From positions 10,727 through 74,726 of the forward strand of contig NZ_JAFCWM010000024.1 of the NCBI RefSeq assembly GCF_049897565.1: a DNA stretch of 64,000 bases. The letters are read 5' to 3'. Source of the DNA: JAFCUW01 sp049897565 (GTDB taxonomy: Bacteria > Pseudomonadota > Gammaproteobacteria > Burkholderiales > Burkholderiaceae_D). Below, in pieces: positions 33,809 through 43,941 of the stretch. Each line of letters starts with the position of its first letter. Position 1 is the stretch's first letter. The notes beneath the pieces are model-generated. The model was not told the origin of the DNA and did no database searches. It saw only the letters and a list, made by a program, of their open reading frames with translations. The translations under genes and the position numbers were made by a program.

Positions 33809-36148
33809 ATGCGTATGACGAATAAACAGAAGACGGTGCTGCGTCGCTCGGTCGCGCTGATCATGGCGATCCCCGCCGTGTCGTGGAGCACGGCATACGC
33901 GCAGACCGATACCGGCGGCCAGACCGCCAACGGCGACATCGAAAAAGTCGTCGTCACGGCGCGCCGCCGCGCCGAGCTGATTCAGGACGTGCCGGGCGCG
34001 GTCACCGCCATCTCCGGCGCCCAGCTCGAAAAGCAGGCCATCCCCGACATCGCCGCGCTGGCCAACATGATCCCCGGCACCACGCTGAAAAGCTCGCGCG
34101 GCACCAACACCACCTTGACCGCCTTCATCCGCGGCGTCGGCCAGCAAGACCCGGTCGCCGGCTACGAGCAAGGCGTCGGCATCTACCTCGACGACATCTA
34201 CCTGGTCCGCCCGCAAGGCGCGCTGACCGACATCTACGACCTCGAACGCATCGAAGTGCTGCGCGGCCCGCAAGGCACGCTGTACGGCCGCAACACCATC
34301 GGCGGCGCCATCAAGTACGTCACCCGCAAGCTGGCGCCGAAGATGACGCTCGACGCCAAGGCCACCATCGGCAGCTACGGCCAGAAGGACCTGGTTCTCA
34401 AGGCGAGCACCCCGGTCAACGAGATGCTGCGCGTCGGCGGCACCATCGCCACCTTCAACCGCGACGGCTTCGGCAAGAACGTCATCACCGGCGCCGAGAA
34501 CTACAACAAGGAAGTCGTCGCCGGCCGCCTGAGCGTGGAACTGACGCCCAACAGCGACCTGTTCATCCGCCTGGCAACCGACCGCACGGTCGACGACTCG
34601 AATCCAAAACAAGGCTACCGCCTCACCGCCGGCCCTGCGCCGACCAACCTGCCGCCGCTCGGCGGCGACTACGACACCCGTTCGAACCTGAACGCTGTCA
34701 ACGGCCACGCGCAGCAAGTCATCGTCCAGGGCACGTCGCTGATGGGCGAGTACCAGATCAGCCCGACCCTGTCGTTCAAGTCCGTCACCGCGTACCGCAA
34801 ATCGAAGACCTTCGCGCCGATCGATTTCGATTCGCTGCCAACGCCGCTGTTCGAGGCGCCGACCATCTACTCGGACAACCAGACCAGCCAGGAATTCCAG
34901 TTCACCTACACCGGCTCGAAGTTCCAGGGCGTGGCCGGCGTGTTCTGGATGAAGTCGAACGCGTTCAACGAATTCGACGTGCTGTACAACGCCGCCGGCG
35001 GCCTGTCGCTGTACACCCTCGACGACATCGACTCGAAGACCTGGGCCGCATTCGCCGACGTCAGCTACAACGTCACCGACACCTTCAACATCAACATCGG
35101 CGGCCGCTACACCGACGACGAGCGCAGCGCGCGCATCTTCAAGAAGAACTACCTCGGCCTGACCGGCTCGCCGACGCTGGGCAACCCGGCAGCCGTCGGC
35201 GGCGTCGCCAACACCGACCTTGGCAAGGATGCGCTGCACCGCACCGACACCAAGTTCACGCCAAAGCTGGGCTTCGGCTGGAAGTTCGCGCCGGAGCACA
35301 ACATCTACGGCACCGCCTCGCAAGGCTTCAAGGGCGGCATGTTCGATCCGCGCATGGACTTGGCCGGCAACCCGAACACTCCGGGCTCGCTCGCCAAGCG
35401 CAAAGGCGTCAATCCGGAGGAAGTCACCGCGTTCGAGCTGGGCATCAAGTCGAGCATGAATGGCGGGCGCCTGCAGACCAACGCAGCGGTGTTCTACACG
35501 GACTACAAGAACGTGCAGATCCCGGGCTCGGTGCCGACGTATGACGCCGCCGGCAACGTCAACGGCTTCGCCGGTTCCCTGAGCAATGCCGGCAAGGCCA
35601 AGATCAAGGGCTTCGAGCTCGAGGCGGTGTCGCATGTGACCAGCCAGCTCAATATCAGCGGCATGTACAGCTACATCGATGCCAAGTACAATGAGTGGAT
35701 CGTTCCGAACGCCGCCGGCACCGCGCTGATCAACGTCGCCGCGCAAGCCGAGTTCCAGAACACGCCGAAGCACGCCGCCAACATCACCGCCACGTACGAT
35801 TGGGGCATGCCGCTGATGGGCCGCTCCGGCACCCTGTCGTTGATCAACAGCGTCTCGTACAAGGGCATGGTCTACCAGACCGAATTCGCCCGCACCGGCT
35901 CTACCCCGGCGCTCGACGCCACCGTGCCGTCCAACCTGAGGCTGGCGCAGGCTGGCTACTCGCTGTGGGATGCAGGCCTGGTGTGGACCAGCAGCGACCG
36001 CAAACTGCAAGTGGGCCTGCATGGCCGCAACCTGCTCGACAAGCGCTACAAGGTCGCCGGCTACAACTTCTCCGGCTTCTTCAACACCGTCACCACGTTC
36101 TACGGCGACCCGCGCACTGTGCGCCTGACGCTCGGCTACAAGTTCTAA
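33809..36148 (+). CDS. TonB-dependent outer-membrane receptor
   Basis: 779 residues with a signal peptide (LRRSVALIMAIPAVSWSTAYA). The TonB box region is DIEKVVVTARRR. The plug domain (about 45-155) has DVPGAVTAISGAQLEKQAI and ends with IEVLRGPQGTLYGRNTIGGAI. A 22-strand-type barrel ends in TVRLTLGYKF, with terminal Phe as needed for BAM recognition. The EVLRGPQGTLYG and KPEE-like barrel pattern is that of the large Caulobacter/Sphingomonas-type receptor group for aromatics and other organics rather than of siderophore receptors, but the ligand is unknown. The strong AAGGAG leads to ATG 33809; ATG 33815 is also possible. Confidence 0.94.
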   Translation: MRMTNKQKTVLRRSVALIMAIPAVSWSTAYAQTDTGGQTANGDIEKVVVTARRRAELIQDVPGAVTAISGAQLEKQAIPDIAALANMIPGTTLKSSRGTNTTLTAFIRGVGQQDPVAGYEQGVGIYLDDIYLVRPQGALTDIYDLERIEVLRGPQGTLYGRNTIGGAIKYVTRKLAPKMTLDAKATIGSYGQKDLVLKASTPVNEMLRVGGTIATFNRDGFGKNVITGAENYNKEVVAGRLSVELTPNSDLFIRLATDRTVDDSNPKQGYRLTAGPAPTNLPPLGGDYDTRSNLNAVNGHAQQVIVQGTSLMGEYQISPTLSFKSVTAYRKSKTFAPIDFDSLPTPLFEAPTIYSDNQTSQEFQFTYTGSKFQGVAGVFWMKSNAFNEFDVLYNAAGGLSLYTLDDIDSKTWAAFADVSYNVTDTFNINIGGRYTDDERSARIFKKNYLGLTGSPTLGNPAAVGGVANTDLGKDALHRTDTKFTPKLGFGWKFAPEHNIYGTASQGFKGGMFDPRMDLAGNPNTPGSLAKRKGVNPEEVTAFELGIKSSMNGGRLQTNAAVFYTDYKNVQIPGSVPTYDAAGNVNGFAGSLSNAGKAKIKGFELEAVSHVTSQLNISGMYSYIDAKYNEWIVPNAAGTALINVAAQAEFQNTPKHAANITATYDWGMPLMGRSGTLSLINSVSYKGMVYQTEFARTGSTPALDATVPSNLRLAQAGYSLWDAGLVWTSSDRKLQVGLHGRNLLDKRYKVAGYNFSGFFNTVTTFYGDPRTVRLTLGYKF

Positions 36149-36170
36149 GCTAGTCGTTCCAAACCAACAA

Positions 36171-36205
36171 AAGGGCGCCGCATCTTAAATGCGGCGCCCT
36201 TTTTA
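36171..36205 (+). terminator. Rho-independent terminator of the TonB receptor gene
   Basis: AAGGGCGCCGCAT at 36171-36183 pairs with ATGCGGCGCCCTT at 36189-36201, with a five-base loop followed by a T-run to 36205. It lies 23 bases beyond the receptor stop. Confidence 0.92.
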
Positions 36206-36212
36206 TATATGC

Positions 36213-36236
36213 GTGTCTGACCTATGGTCAGACTCC
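36213..36236. repeat. Degenerate copy of the GGGGTCTGACCCC palindrome
   Basis: GTCTGACC at 36215-36222 and GGTCAGAC at 36226-36233 are inverted copies with a three-base loop. It lies between two convergent genes, just after the receptor terminator and before the LysR stop. Confidence 0.6.
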
Positions 36237-36259
36237 GGATATCGATCGAAGTTCGGTAT

Positions 36260-37210
36260 TTATGCTTTGCGCAGGCGCGGCGAACTGAGCGCCGTGCCGC
36301 CGGCATGGACGAACAGCTCCGGCTGCGCGTCGGCGTATTCGCGCAGCAGGTTCCACACGGCGCGCACACGCGGCAGGCGGTACAGGTCGACCGGCGCCAC
36401 CATCCAGTAGGCGCGCTCGGCGAACACCACGTCCTGCAGGATCGGCACCAGCCGGCCGTCGTCCGGAATCACATACGGCGGCGCCATCATCAGCCCCAGG
36501 CCGGCGGCGGCCGCTTCGGCCTGCGCCATCATGCCGGTGCAGCACAGGCGCCGGCGCGGCGTGAAGCCGAGCGCGTCGAGAAAATTGAGTTCGTTGCTGG
36601 CCAGCCGGTCCTGCACGTAGTCGACGAAATCGTGTTCGGCCAGGTCGGACTGGCGCTCGATCGGCCGGTGGCGCGCCAGGTAGTCGGGCGAGCCGTACAA
36701 ATACAGCCGGAACGACGCCAGCCGCGTGACCATGTAGCGGCCCGTGTTGGGCGCATCGAGCGTGACGCCGAGGTCCGCCTCGCGGTTGGCCAGGTTGGCG
36801 AAGCGCGGCTGCACCAGCAGGTCGATCGACAGGTCCGGATGCTCGGTCAGGAAGCGCGCCAGAAGGGGCGTGATGACGCGCACGCCGAGCACCTCCGGCA
36901 CGCCGAGGCGCACCACGCCGCGCACTTCGACCTGGTTGCCGCTTAGCTGGTCCTGCGCCGCCAGCGCCGCGCTTTCCATCACTTCGGCGTGCGGCAGCAG
37001 CGCCTGGCCCATCTCGGTCAGCTCGTAGCCTTCGCGCGAGCGATCGAACAGCGTGGTGCCGAGCTGCGTCTCGAGGCGGTCGATGCGGCGCGCCACGGTG
37101 GTGTGTTCGACCTCGAGCCCGCGCGAGGCGCCGGACAAGGTGCCGGCGCGCGCCAGCTCGAGAAAGAAACGCAGATCTGTCCACTCAGGCAAGGTTTTCA
37201 TGCGAGACAT
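36260..37210 (-). CDS. LysR-family transcriptional regulator
   Basis: 316 residues from ATG 37210; the ATG at 37201 (MKTLPEW) is equally plausible. The N-terminal winged helix-turn-helix reads WTDLRFFLELARAGTLSGASRGLEVEHTTVARRIDRLETQLGTTLFDRS. The effector-binding domain covers about 95-300. It is divergent from the hydrolase-SDR-ABC operon that starts 202 bases away, so it most likely controls that operon. A palindrome overlapping its start (37210-37227) suggests autoregulation. The inducer is unknown. It is in a convergent position with the TonB receptor. Confidence 0.93.
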   Translation of the reverse strand: MSRMKTLPEWTDLRFFLELARAGTLSGASRGLEVEHTTVARRIDRLETQLGTTLFDRSREGYELTEMGQALLPHAEVMESAALAAQDQLSGNQVEVRGVVRLGVPEVLGVRVITPLLARFLTEHPDLSIDLLVQPRFANLANREADLGVTLDAPNTGRYMVTRLASFRLYLYGSPDYLARHRPIERQSDLAEHDFVDYVQDRLASNELNFLDALGFTPRRRLCCTGMMAQAEAAAAGLGLMMAPPYVIPDDGRLVPILQDVVFAERAYWMVAPVDLYRLPRVRAVWNLLREYADAQPELFVHAGGTALSSPRLRKA

Positions 37211-37227
37211 TGTGCATCAGTGCGCAT
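37210..37227. promoter_or_regulatory. Imperfect operator-like palindrome at the lysR start
   Basis: TTGTGCATCAGTGCGCAT resembles the perfect palindrome at 37305-37322 with three changed bases. It overlaps or adjoins the start of the regulator gene. As a second site of the same motif it would fit LysR autoregulation. Confidence 0.45.
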
Positions 37228-37304
37228 CGAAATGGCAATTCATTCATCAAACGGGGCACAAATGCACAGCAAGACGGAGCCGATTTGCCCGCTGCCGCCT
37301 GGCG

Positions 37305-37322
37305 TTGTGCATTAATGCACAA
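37305..37322. promoter_or_regulatory. Perfect 18-bp palindrome, probable LysR operator
   Basis: TTGTGCATTAATGCACAA is a perfect palindrome with the T-N11-A core of LysR recognition sites. It lies in the 200-base divergent space between the regulator and the hydrolase operon. A half site, AATGCACA, is at 37261-37268. That this regulator binds it is inference. Confidence 0.65.
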
Positions 37323-37411
37323 AGGGTGTTCGCCGTCTTATCTTACGAACAAGGGGCTTTTGGCGCACACTGCACGGCAATCAGGATTCCAAAAAAATAT
37401 ACGGGACGGAC

Positions 37412-38284
37412 GTGGCCACTTTCAGCGAAACCAGCTTTACCAGCGACGACGGCCTGCGCCTGTACGCACGCGACTATGCGGCGGCCAGCGGGCCGGCGCG
37501 CCTGCCGGTCATCTGCATCCACGGGCTGACGCGCAATTCCGCCGACTTCGACGAGCTGGCGCCATGGATCGCCGCCCAGGGCCGGCGCGTGCTGGCAGTC
37601 GACGTGCGCGGCCGCGGCAACTCGGCGTACGACCCGAATCCGGCCAACTACAACCTGATGGTCTACGCCGGCGACATCGTCAAGCTGGCGCACGACCTGG
37701 GCATCGCGCGCGCGGTCTTCATCGGCACCTCGATGGGCGGCCTGATCACGATGACGCTGGCGCTGCGCCGTCTCAAGCTGATCGCCGCCGCGGTGCTCAA
37801 CGACGTCGGTCCCGCGCTGTCGGGCCGTGGCCTGCAGCGCATCGCCGGTTACGCCGGCAATTCCGAACCGGTCGCCAGCTGGGACGACGCGGCCGCCTAC
37901 ATGCGCGGCATAAATGAAGTGGCCTTCCCCGCCAACACGGAGCACGACTGGGACAAGTGGGCGCGCCGCGCGTTCGCCGAGACCGCGCCCGGCCAGCTCG
38001 GCATGCGCTACGATCCGAGCATCGCCATCGGCATCCGCACCGGCAAGCTCAAGCCGTCGTCGCTGACGGCGCGTTTTGCCTTCCGCCGGCTGGCGCACAA
38101 GCGCCCCACCCTGTTGATCCGCGGTGCGCTATCCGACCTGGTCGAGCAGGAACAGGTGTCGATGATGCGGGCGGCGGCGCCGATGATGGCGTACGCCGAA
38201 GTGGCCGACGTCGGCCACGCGCCGATGCTCAACGAGCCGCAGGCAATGGCGGCGCTGCGCGATTTTCTCGGGAGCGTAGATTGA
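37412..38284 (+). CDS. Alpha/beta hydrolase
   Basis: 290 residues from a GTG start at 37412. The oxyanion region is VICIHGLTRNSADFDELA. The nucleophile elbow is FIGTSMGGLITM (Ser near 108). The acid Asp is probably in GALSDLVEQ, and the catalytic His is in VADVGHAPMLNEP. Members hydrolyse esters, C-C bonds in ring-cleavage products, or enol-lactones. There is no signal peptide. It is the first gene of the operon, upstream of an SDR dehydrogenase with overlapping ends. The context suggests a hydrolytic step in the degradation of an imported acid. Confidence 0.88.
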   Translation: MATFSETSFTSDDGLRLYARDYAAASGPARLPVICIHGLTRNSADFDELAPWIAAQGRRVLAVDVRGRGNSAYDPNPANYNLMVYAGDIVKLAHDLGIARAVFIGTSMGGLITMTLALRRLKLIAAAVLNDVGPALSGRGLQRIAGYAGNSEPVASWDDAAAYMRGINEVAFPANTEHDWDKWARRAFAETAPGQLGMRYDPSIAIGIRTGKLKPSSLTARFAFRRLAHKRPTLLIRGALSDLVEQEQVSMMRAAAPMMAYAEVADVGHAPMLNEPQAMAALRDFLGSVD

Positions 38285-39042
38285 ACAACGCCGGCGCCAT
38301 GAACCTGTGCGGCAAGGTGATCGTCGTCACCGGCGCCGCGCAAGGCATTGGTTTTGCGATCGCCGAACGCTGCGCCGACGCCGGCGCCGCCGTGGCGGTG
38401 TGGGACAACCAGGCCGACGCGATAGCCGGCGTGCTCGAACGGATTGGCGATCGTAATCCGCGCGCGCAGATCGCCGGCTTCATCGTCGACGTGGCCGACC
38501 TGGCGGCGGTGCACGACGCGGTGAAGGCGACGCTGGCGCGCTTTGGCCGCATCGATGGCCTGGTCAACAACGCCGGCGTCGTCGCCGACGCGCAGATATC
38601 GAAGATGAGCGAAGCGCAGTGGGACCGGGTCATCGACATCAACCTCAAAGGTGTGTTTAACTGCACCCGCGCCAGCGTCGAGGCGCTGCTCGCCAGTGCC
38701 GGCTCGATCGTCAACATCTCGTCGATCGTCGGCCTGACGGGCAACTACGGCCAGACCAATTACGCCGCCGCCAAGGCCGGCGTGCTGGGCATGAGCAAGA
38801 CGTGGGCGCGCGAGCTCGGTCGCAAGGGCGTGCGCAGCAATGCGATTTGCCCCGGCTTCATCGAAACGCCGATACTGGCAAAGATGCCGGTGCGGGTCAT
38901 CGACGAGATGGTGGCACAGATCCCGCAGAAGCGGATGGGACAACCGCGCGAGATCGCCGCGGCAGCGGTTTTTCTGCTGTCGGCCGAAGCGAGCTACATT
39001 AATGGTGCCACGCTCGAAGTTACGGGCGGGCTGACACTTTGA
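38281..39042 (+). CDS. SDR-family (FabG-like) oxidoreductase
   Basis: A TTG start at 38281 is preferred. GGGAG at 38270-38274 is six bases upstream and the codon overlaps the previous stop, which implies coupling; it gives 253 residues. The ATG at 38299 has no ribosome site. The cofactor loop is VVTGAAQGIGFA, NNAG follows (LVNNAGVV), and the catalytic triad is Ser in VNISSIVG, Tyr-x-x-x-Lys in TNYAAAKAGVLGMSK. The end is TLEVTGGLTL. It is an NAD(P)-dependent ketoreductase or dehydrogenase. Together with the hydrolase it may act on a hydroxyacyl intermediate. Confidence 0.92.
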   Translation: MNNAGAMNLCGKVIVVTGAAQGIGFAIAERCADAGAAVAVWDNQADAIAGVLERIGDRNPRAQIAGFIVDVADLAAVHDAVKATLARFGRIDGLVNNAGVVADAQISKMSEAQWDRVIDINLKGVFNCTRASVEALLASAGSIVNISSIVGLTGNYGQTNYAAAKAGVLGMSKTWARELGRKGVRSNAICPGFIETPILAKMPVRVIDEMVAQIPQKRMGQPREIAAAAVFLLSAEASYINGATLEVTGGLTL

Positions 39043-39056
39043 CGGAGACACACGCA

Positions 39057-40244
39057 ATGAAAAAACTGATTCCCCTGCTGATTCCCGTGCTCGTTGCCGC
39101 CGCTTTCGCGCCGGCCGCCGCATCCGCCCAGGACCTGAAGGTCGCCCTCATCGCCGGCAAGACCGGCGTGCTCGAAGCGTACGCCAAGGAGACCGAGACC
39201 GGCTTCATGATGGGCCTCGAGTACCTGACCGGCGGGAAGATGGAGATCAATGGCCGCAAGCTGAAGGTCATCATCAAGGACGACCAGAGCAAACCTGACC
39301 TCGGCCGCACCCTGCTGGCCGAAGCGTATGGCGACGACAAGGTCGACATCGCGGTCGGCACCAGCTCGTCCGGTTCGGCCATCGCGATGCTGCCGGTGGC
39401 GCTCGAATACAAGAAGGTGCTGATCGTCGAGCCGGCGGTGGCCGACGCCATCACCGGCGACAAATGGAACCGCTACATTTTCCGTACCGCGCGCAATTCG
39501 ACGCAGGACGCCGCCGCCGCCGCCGCCGTTTCGCCGGCCGGCAGCTACGCGTTCCTGGCGCAGGATTACGCGTTCGGGCGCGACGGCGTCAAGGCGGTAA
39601 AGGCGGCGATGGCGGCAGCCGGGCGCAAGGCCAACGTGGTCCATGAAGAATACGCGCCGCAGACCGCGACCGATTTCACCGCGTCGGCGCAGCGATTGTT
39701 CGACGCGCTCAAGGACAAGCCGCAGCCGCGCGTGCTGTCGATCGTCTGGGCCGGTCCGCACCCGATGAACAAGATCGCCGACATGAAGCCTGAACGCTAC
39801 GGCATCACCCTGGCGCCGAACGGGAACATCCTGCCGGTGCTTAAAACGTGGAAAAACTTCGGCGGTACCGAAGGAACGATCTATTACTACTACGCCTTCC
39901 CGAAGAACAAGATGAACGACTGGCTGGTGGCCGAGCACACCAAGCGCTACAAGGCGCCGCCCGACATGTTCACCGCCGGCGGCTTCGCCGCGGCCAGCGC
40001 GGTCGTCACCGCATTGACCAAGGCTGGTTCCGGCGACAGCGAAAAGCTGGTGGCGGCGATGGAAGGCATGGAGTTCGAGACGCCAAAGGGCAAGATGAGC
40101 TTCCGCAAGGAAGACCACCAGGCGATCCAGTCGATGTACCACTTCCGCATCAAGAAGCAGCAGAAGAGCGAATGGGACCTGCTCGAGCTGGTGCGCGAGA
40201 TCCCGGCGGGCGAAATGCCGGTACCGGTGCGGAACAAGCGCTGA
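39057..40244 (+). CDS. ABC transporter substrate-binding protein (LivK/amide type)
   Basis: The ATG at 39057 gives 395 residues with a signal peptide (MKKLIPLLIPVLVAAAFAPAAASA). It is a periplasmic type I binding protein of the branched-chain amino acid/amide/aromatic acid group: KVALIAGKTGVLEAYAKETETGF, DDQSKPDLGRTLLAEA, and VGTSSSGSAIAMLPVALEYKKVLIVEPAVAD. It feeds the LivHMGF-type importer encoded after it. The ligand is not determined by sequence. Compared with LivK the sequence fits the aromatic- or lignin-derived-compound binding subgroup, which is inference. Confidence 0.93.
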   Translation: MKKLIPLLIPVLVAAAFAPAAASAQDLKVALIAGKTGVLEAYAKETETGFMMGLEYLTGGKMEINGRKLKVIIKDDQSKPDLGRTLLAEAYGDDKVDIAVGTSSSGSAIAMLPVALEYKKVLIVEPAVADAITGDKWNRYIFRTARNSTQDAAAAAAVSPAGSYAFLAQDYAFGRDGVKAVKAAMAAAGRKANVVHEEYAPQTATDFTASAQRLFDALKDKPQPRVLSIVWAGPHPMNKIADMKPERYGITLAPNGNILPVLKTWKNFGGTEGTIYYYYAFPKNKMNDWLVAEHTKRYKAPPDMFTAGGFAAASAVVTALTKAGSGDSEKLVAAMEGMEFETPKGKMSFRKEDHQAIQSMYHFRIKKQQKSEWDLLELVREIPAGEMPVPVRNKR

Positions 40245-40245
40245 C

Positions 40246-40999
40246 ATGGGCGCCAGCAGCACGCTCGTGCCATCCTTGTCGACGCGCGACCTGACCATCC
40301 GCTTCGGCGGCCACGTCGCGGTCAACCAGGTCACGGCCGATTTTTATCCCGGCACGCTGACCGTGATCGTCGGCCCGAACGGCGCCGGCAAGACCACCTA
40401 CTTCAACCTGATGTCGGGGCAGCTGCCGGCGACGTCGGGCAGCGTGCACCTGCGCGGCAAGGACATCACCGGCTCAGGCGCGGCGCATCGCACCCGGCTC
40501 GGCATCGGCCGCGCCTTCCAGCTCACCAACCTGTTCCCTAACCTGTCGGTACTGGAAAACGTGCGGCTGGCCGTTCAGAGCCATGCCGGCATCGGCATGA
40601 ACATGTTCTCGATGTGGTTCAGCCACAAGGAACTGATCGAGCGCGCCGGCCATTACCTCGAGCGCGTGGCGCTCGACGGGCGGCGCGACACCAAGGTCGC
40701 GACGCTGTCGCATGGCGACAAGCGCAAGCTCGAAGTGGCGATTTTGCTGGCGCTGGAACCGGACGTGATGATGTTCGACGAGCCGACCGCCGGCATGAGC
40801 GTCGACGAGGTGCCGGTGGTGCTCGACCTGATCCACCAGGTCAAGGCCGAGCGCAACAAGACGATCCTGCTCGTCGAGCACAAGATGGACGTGGTGCGCA
40901 AGCTGGCCGACCGCATCATCGTGCTGCACAACGGCACCCTGGTCGCCGACGGCAATCCGGTCGAAGTCATGGCCTCGCAGATCGTACAGGAAGCCTATC

Positions 41000-41022
<23 letters not shown>
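40246..41022 (+). CDS. ABC transporter ATP-binding protein, LivG type
   Basis: 258 residues. Walker A is GPNGAGKTTYFNL, the signature is LSHGDKRKLEVAILL, and Walker B is VMMFDEPTAGMS. The D-loop and switch His lie in ILLVEHKMDVV. The C-terminal motif VQEAYLG is typical of LivG. It begins immediately after the binding-protein stop and overlaps the next gene, so the operon is tightly coupled. Confidence 0.95.
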
Positions 41023-41740
<718 letters not shown>

Positions 41741-41750
41741 GACCGCCAAC

Positions 41751-42797
41751 ATGACCACCCTCGTTCCTCCCGCCGTGACCGAAGTGCGCCTGCCCGCGGC
41801 GCCGGACGCCGTGCTGCCGGCGGCCAAGCGCGATATCGCGCCGCTGCTGCTGGTGCCGGCGCTGATGCTGGCGATGCTGCCGCTAGTGGGCAGCTTCCCC
41901 ACCTGGATTACGCTCACCGTCGCCGGTCTCGCGATGGGGATGATGATCTTTATCATGGCCAGCGGCCTGACGCTGGTGTTCGGTCTGATGGACGTGCTCA
42001 ATTTCGGCCACGGCGCCTTCGTCGCCGTCGGCGCCTATGCCGCCACGATGGTGCTGCTGCCGATGCGCGGCATGCTCGAAGTCGATTCGCTGCCGCTCAA
42101 CCTCGGCGTGCTTGGCCTGGCGATCCTGGTGGCGATGCTGGTTACCGGCGTGCTGGGCTGGGCGTTCGAGCGCATCATCATCAAGCCGGTGTACGGCCAG
42201 CACCTCAAGCAGATCCTGATCACGATGGGCGGCATGATCGTCGCCGAGCAGCTGATCAACGTGATCTGGGGCGCAGAGCAGATTCCGCTGCCGCTGCCCG
42301 AAAGCCTGCGCGGCGCCATCGTGCTGGGCGACGCCGCGGTCGAAAAATACCGCCTGGTGGCGGTGGTGATCGGCCTGATCGTATTCGCCGCCATGTTCCT
42401 GGTACTGAACCGCACCAAGATTGGCCTGCTGATTCGCGCCGGCGTCGAGAACCGCGAAATGGTCGAGGCGCTTGGCTACCGCGTGCGACGCCTGTTCGTG
42501 ATGGTGTTCGCTGCCGGCTCCGCGCTGGCGGGCCTGGGCGGCGTGATGTGGGGCCTGTACAAGGAGACGCTGACGGCGTCGATGGGCAGCGAAATCATGG
42601 TGGCCGTTTTTATCGTCATCATCATCGGCGGTCTCGGATCGGTGGGCGGGTGCTTCATCGGCGCGCTCTTGATGGCGCTGGCCGCCAACTACGCCGGCTT
42701 CCTGGCGCCGAAGGTGGCGCTGGTATCGAACATTATCCTGATGATCGCCGTGCTGATGTGGCGCCCGGCCGGCCTGTTTTCCAACGCAAGGCGCTAG
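41751..42797 (+). CDS. ABC transporter permease, LivH type
   Basis: 348 residues with about eight membrane helices. The LivH signature GLTLVFGLMDVLNFGHGAF is near residue 70. FERIIIKPVYGQHLKQILITMG follows, then the cytoplasmic loop GLLIRAGVENREMVEALGYRVRRL, which contacts the ATPase. GGLGSVGGCFIGALLMALA follows. It has an extended N-terminal cytoplasmic segment. It starts 11 bases after the livF stop. Confidence 0.94.
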   Translation: MTTLVPPAVTEVRLPAAPDAVLPAAKRDIAPLLLVPALMLAMLPLVGSFPTWITLTVAGLAMGMMIFIMASGLTLVFGLMDVLNFGHGAFVAVGAYAATMVLLPMRGMLEVDSLPLNLGVLGLAILVAMLVTGVLGWAFERIIIKPVYGQHLKQILITMGGMIVAEQLINVIWGAEQIPLPLPESLRGAIVLGDAAVEKYRLVAVVIGLIVFAAMFLVLNRTKIGLLIRAGVENREMVEALGYRVRRLFVMVFAAGSALAGLGGVMWGLYKETLTASMGSEIMVAVFIVIIIGGLGSVGGCFIGALLMALAANYAGFLAPKVALVSNIILMIAVLMWRPAGLFSNARR

Positions 42798-42805
42798 GGA
42801 CCGCA

Positions 42806-43879
42806 ATGACTTTACTGACTCGTATTTTCTCCGGCGACCTGCCGCGCAGCCGCGTGCTTGGCGCCCTGCTGCTGGCCGTGTTCCTCGGCCTGGCGCTGGC
42901 GCCGTTCCTGACCTCCGGCGCGCGCCCGCTCAATACTGCCGCCACGATTTGCATCTACATCGTGCTGGTGGCCTCGTACGACCTGCTGCTCGGGTACACC
43001 GGCATCGTCTCGTTCGCGCACACGATGTTTTTCGGGATCGGCGCCTACGGCGTCGGCCTTGGTCTGGCTAGCGCAGGCCCGACGTGGACCGGCGCGCTGG
43101 TGGGCCTGGTCCTCGCGCTGCTGCTGACGATTGCGCTCGCCCTGGTGGTAGGTTTGTTCGCGTTGCGCGTGCGCGCCATCTTCTACGCCATGATCACGCT
43201 AGCGGTGGCGTCGTCGTTTGCCGTGCTGGCGTCGCAGCTGTCCGACTTTACCGGCGGCGAGGACGGCAAGACCTTCAGCGCGCCGGAGCTGCTGTCGCCG
43301 GGCTTCAAGTTGATCGAGAACGAGATCTTCGGGCGCGCCATCGACGGCAAAGTCATCACCTATTACATCGTCTTCTTCGGCTGCCTGCTGCTGTTCCTGT
43401 TCATGCTGCGGCTGGTGAATTCGCCGTTTGGCCGGGTGCTGCAAGCGATCCGCGAAAACGAGTTCCGCGCCGAGGCGCTGGGCTATCGCACGGTCCTGTA
43501 CCGGATCTGGGCCAACGTGCTGGCGGCGCTGGTGGCGGCGCTGGCCGGCGCGTTGATGGCGCTGTGGCTGCGTTATGTCGGCCCCAAGACGATGCTCGGG
43601 TTCGAGGTGATGACAGATATCCTGCTGATCGTCGTCATTGGCGGCATGGGCACGATGTATGGCGCCGTGGTTGGCGCGACGCTGTTCATCATCGCGCAGA
43701 ACTACCTGAAGATGCTGATGGCCGATGGCGCCTCGTCGCTGGCCGGCATCCCGCTGCTGGCCGAGGCGCTGCATCCGGACCGCTGGATGCTGTGGCTCGG
43801 CGTGCTATTTGTGCTGTCGATTTACTTCTTCCCCGCGGGGATTGTGGGTAAGCTGCGCGGGCAGACGGCGCAGCATTAA
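42806..43879 (+). CDS. ABC transporter permease, LivM type
   Basis: 357 residues with about nine membrane segments. It has YDLLLGYTGIVSFAHTMFFGIGAY, the coupling loop VLQAIRENEFRAEALGYRTVLYR, and GGMGTMYGAVVGATLFI. It ends the operon; the T6SS immunity gene lies convergent beyond it. Together with the upstream genes it completes a full five-component importer. Confidence 0.95.
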   Translation: MTLLTRIFSGDLPRSRVLGALLLAVFLGLALAPFLTSGARPLNTAATICIYIVLVASYDLLLGYTGIVSFAHTMFFGIGAYGVGLGLASAGPTWTGALVGLVLALLLTIALALVVGLFALRVRAIFYAMITLAVASSFAVLASQLSDFTGGEDGKTFSAPELLSPGFKLIENEIFGRAIDGKVITYYIVFFGCLLLFLFMLRLVNSPFGRVLQAIRENEFRAEALGYRTVLYRIWANVLAALVAALAGALMALWLRYVGPKTMLGFEVMTDILLIVVIGGMGTMYGAVVGATLFIIAQNYLKMLMADGASSLAGIPLLAEALHPDRWMLWLGVLFVLSIYFFPAGIVGKLRGQTAQH

Positions 43880-43941
43880 CACACCGCACCAGTATCGGAC
43901 CAGTCCATGCCGAAGTTCCGTGATTGGCTTGGCGAATGAAT

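Noticed and set aside
33722..36022. Long minus-strand ORF opposite the TonB receptor
   Set aside because: It is a shadow of the receptor gene in high-GC DNA, with no recognisable domain or ribosome site.
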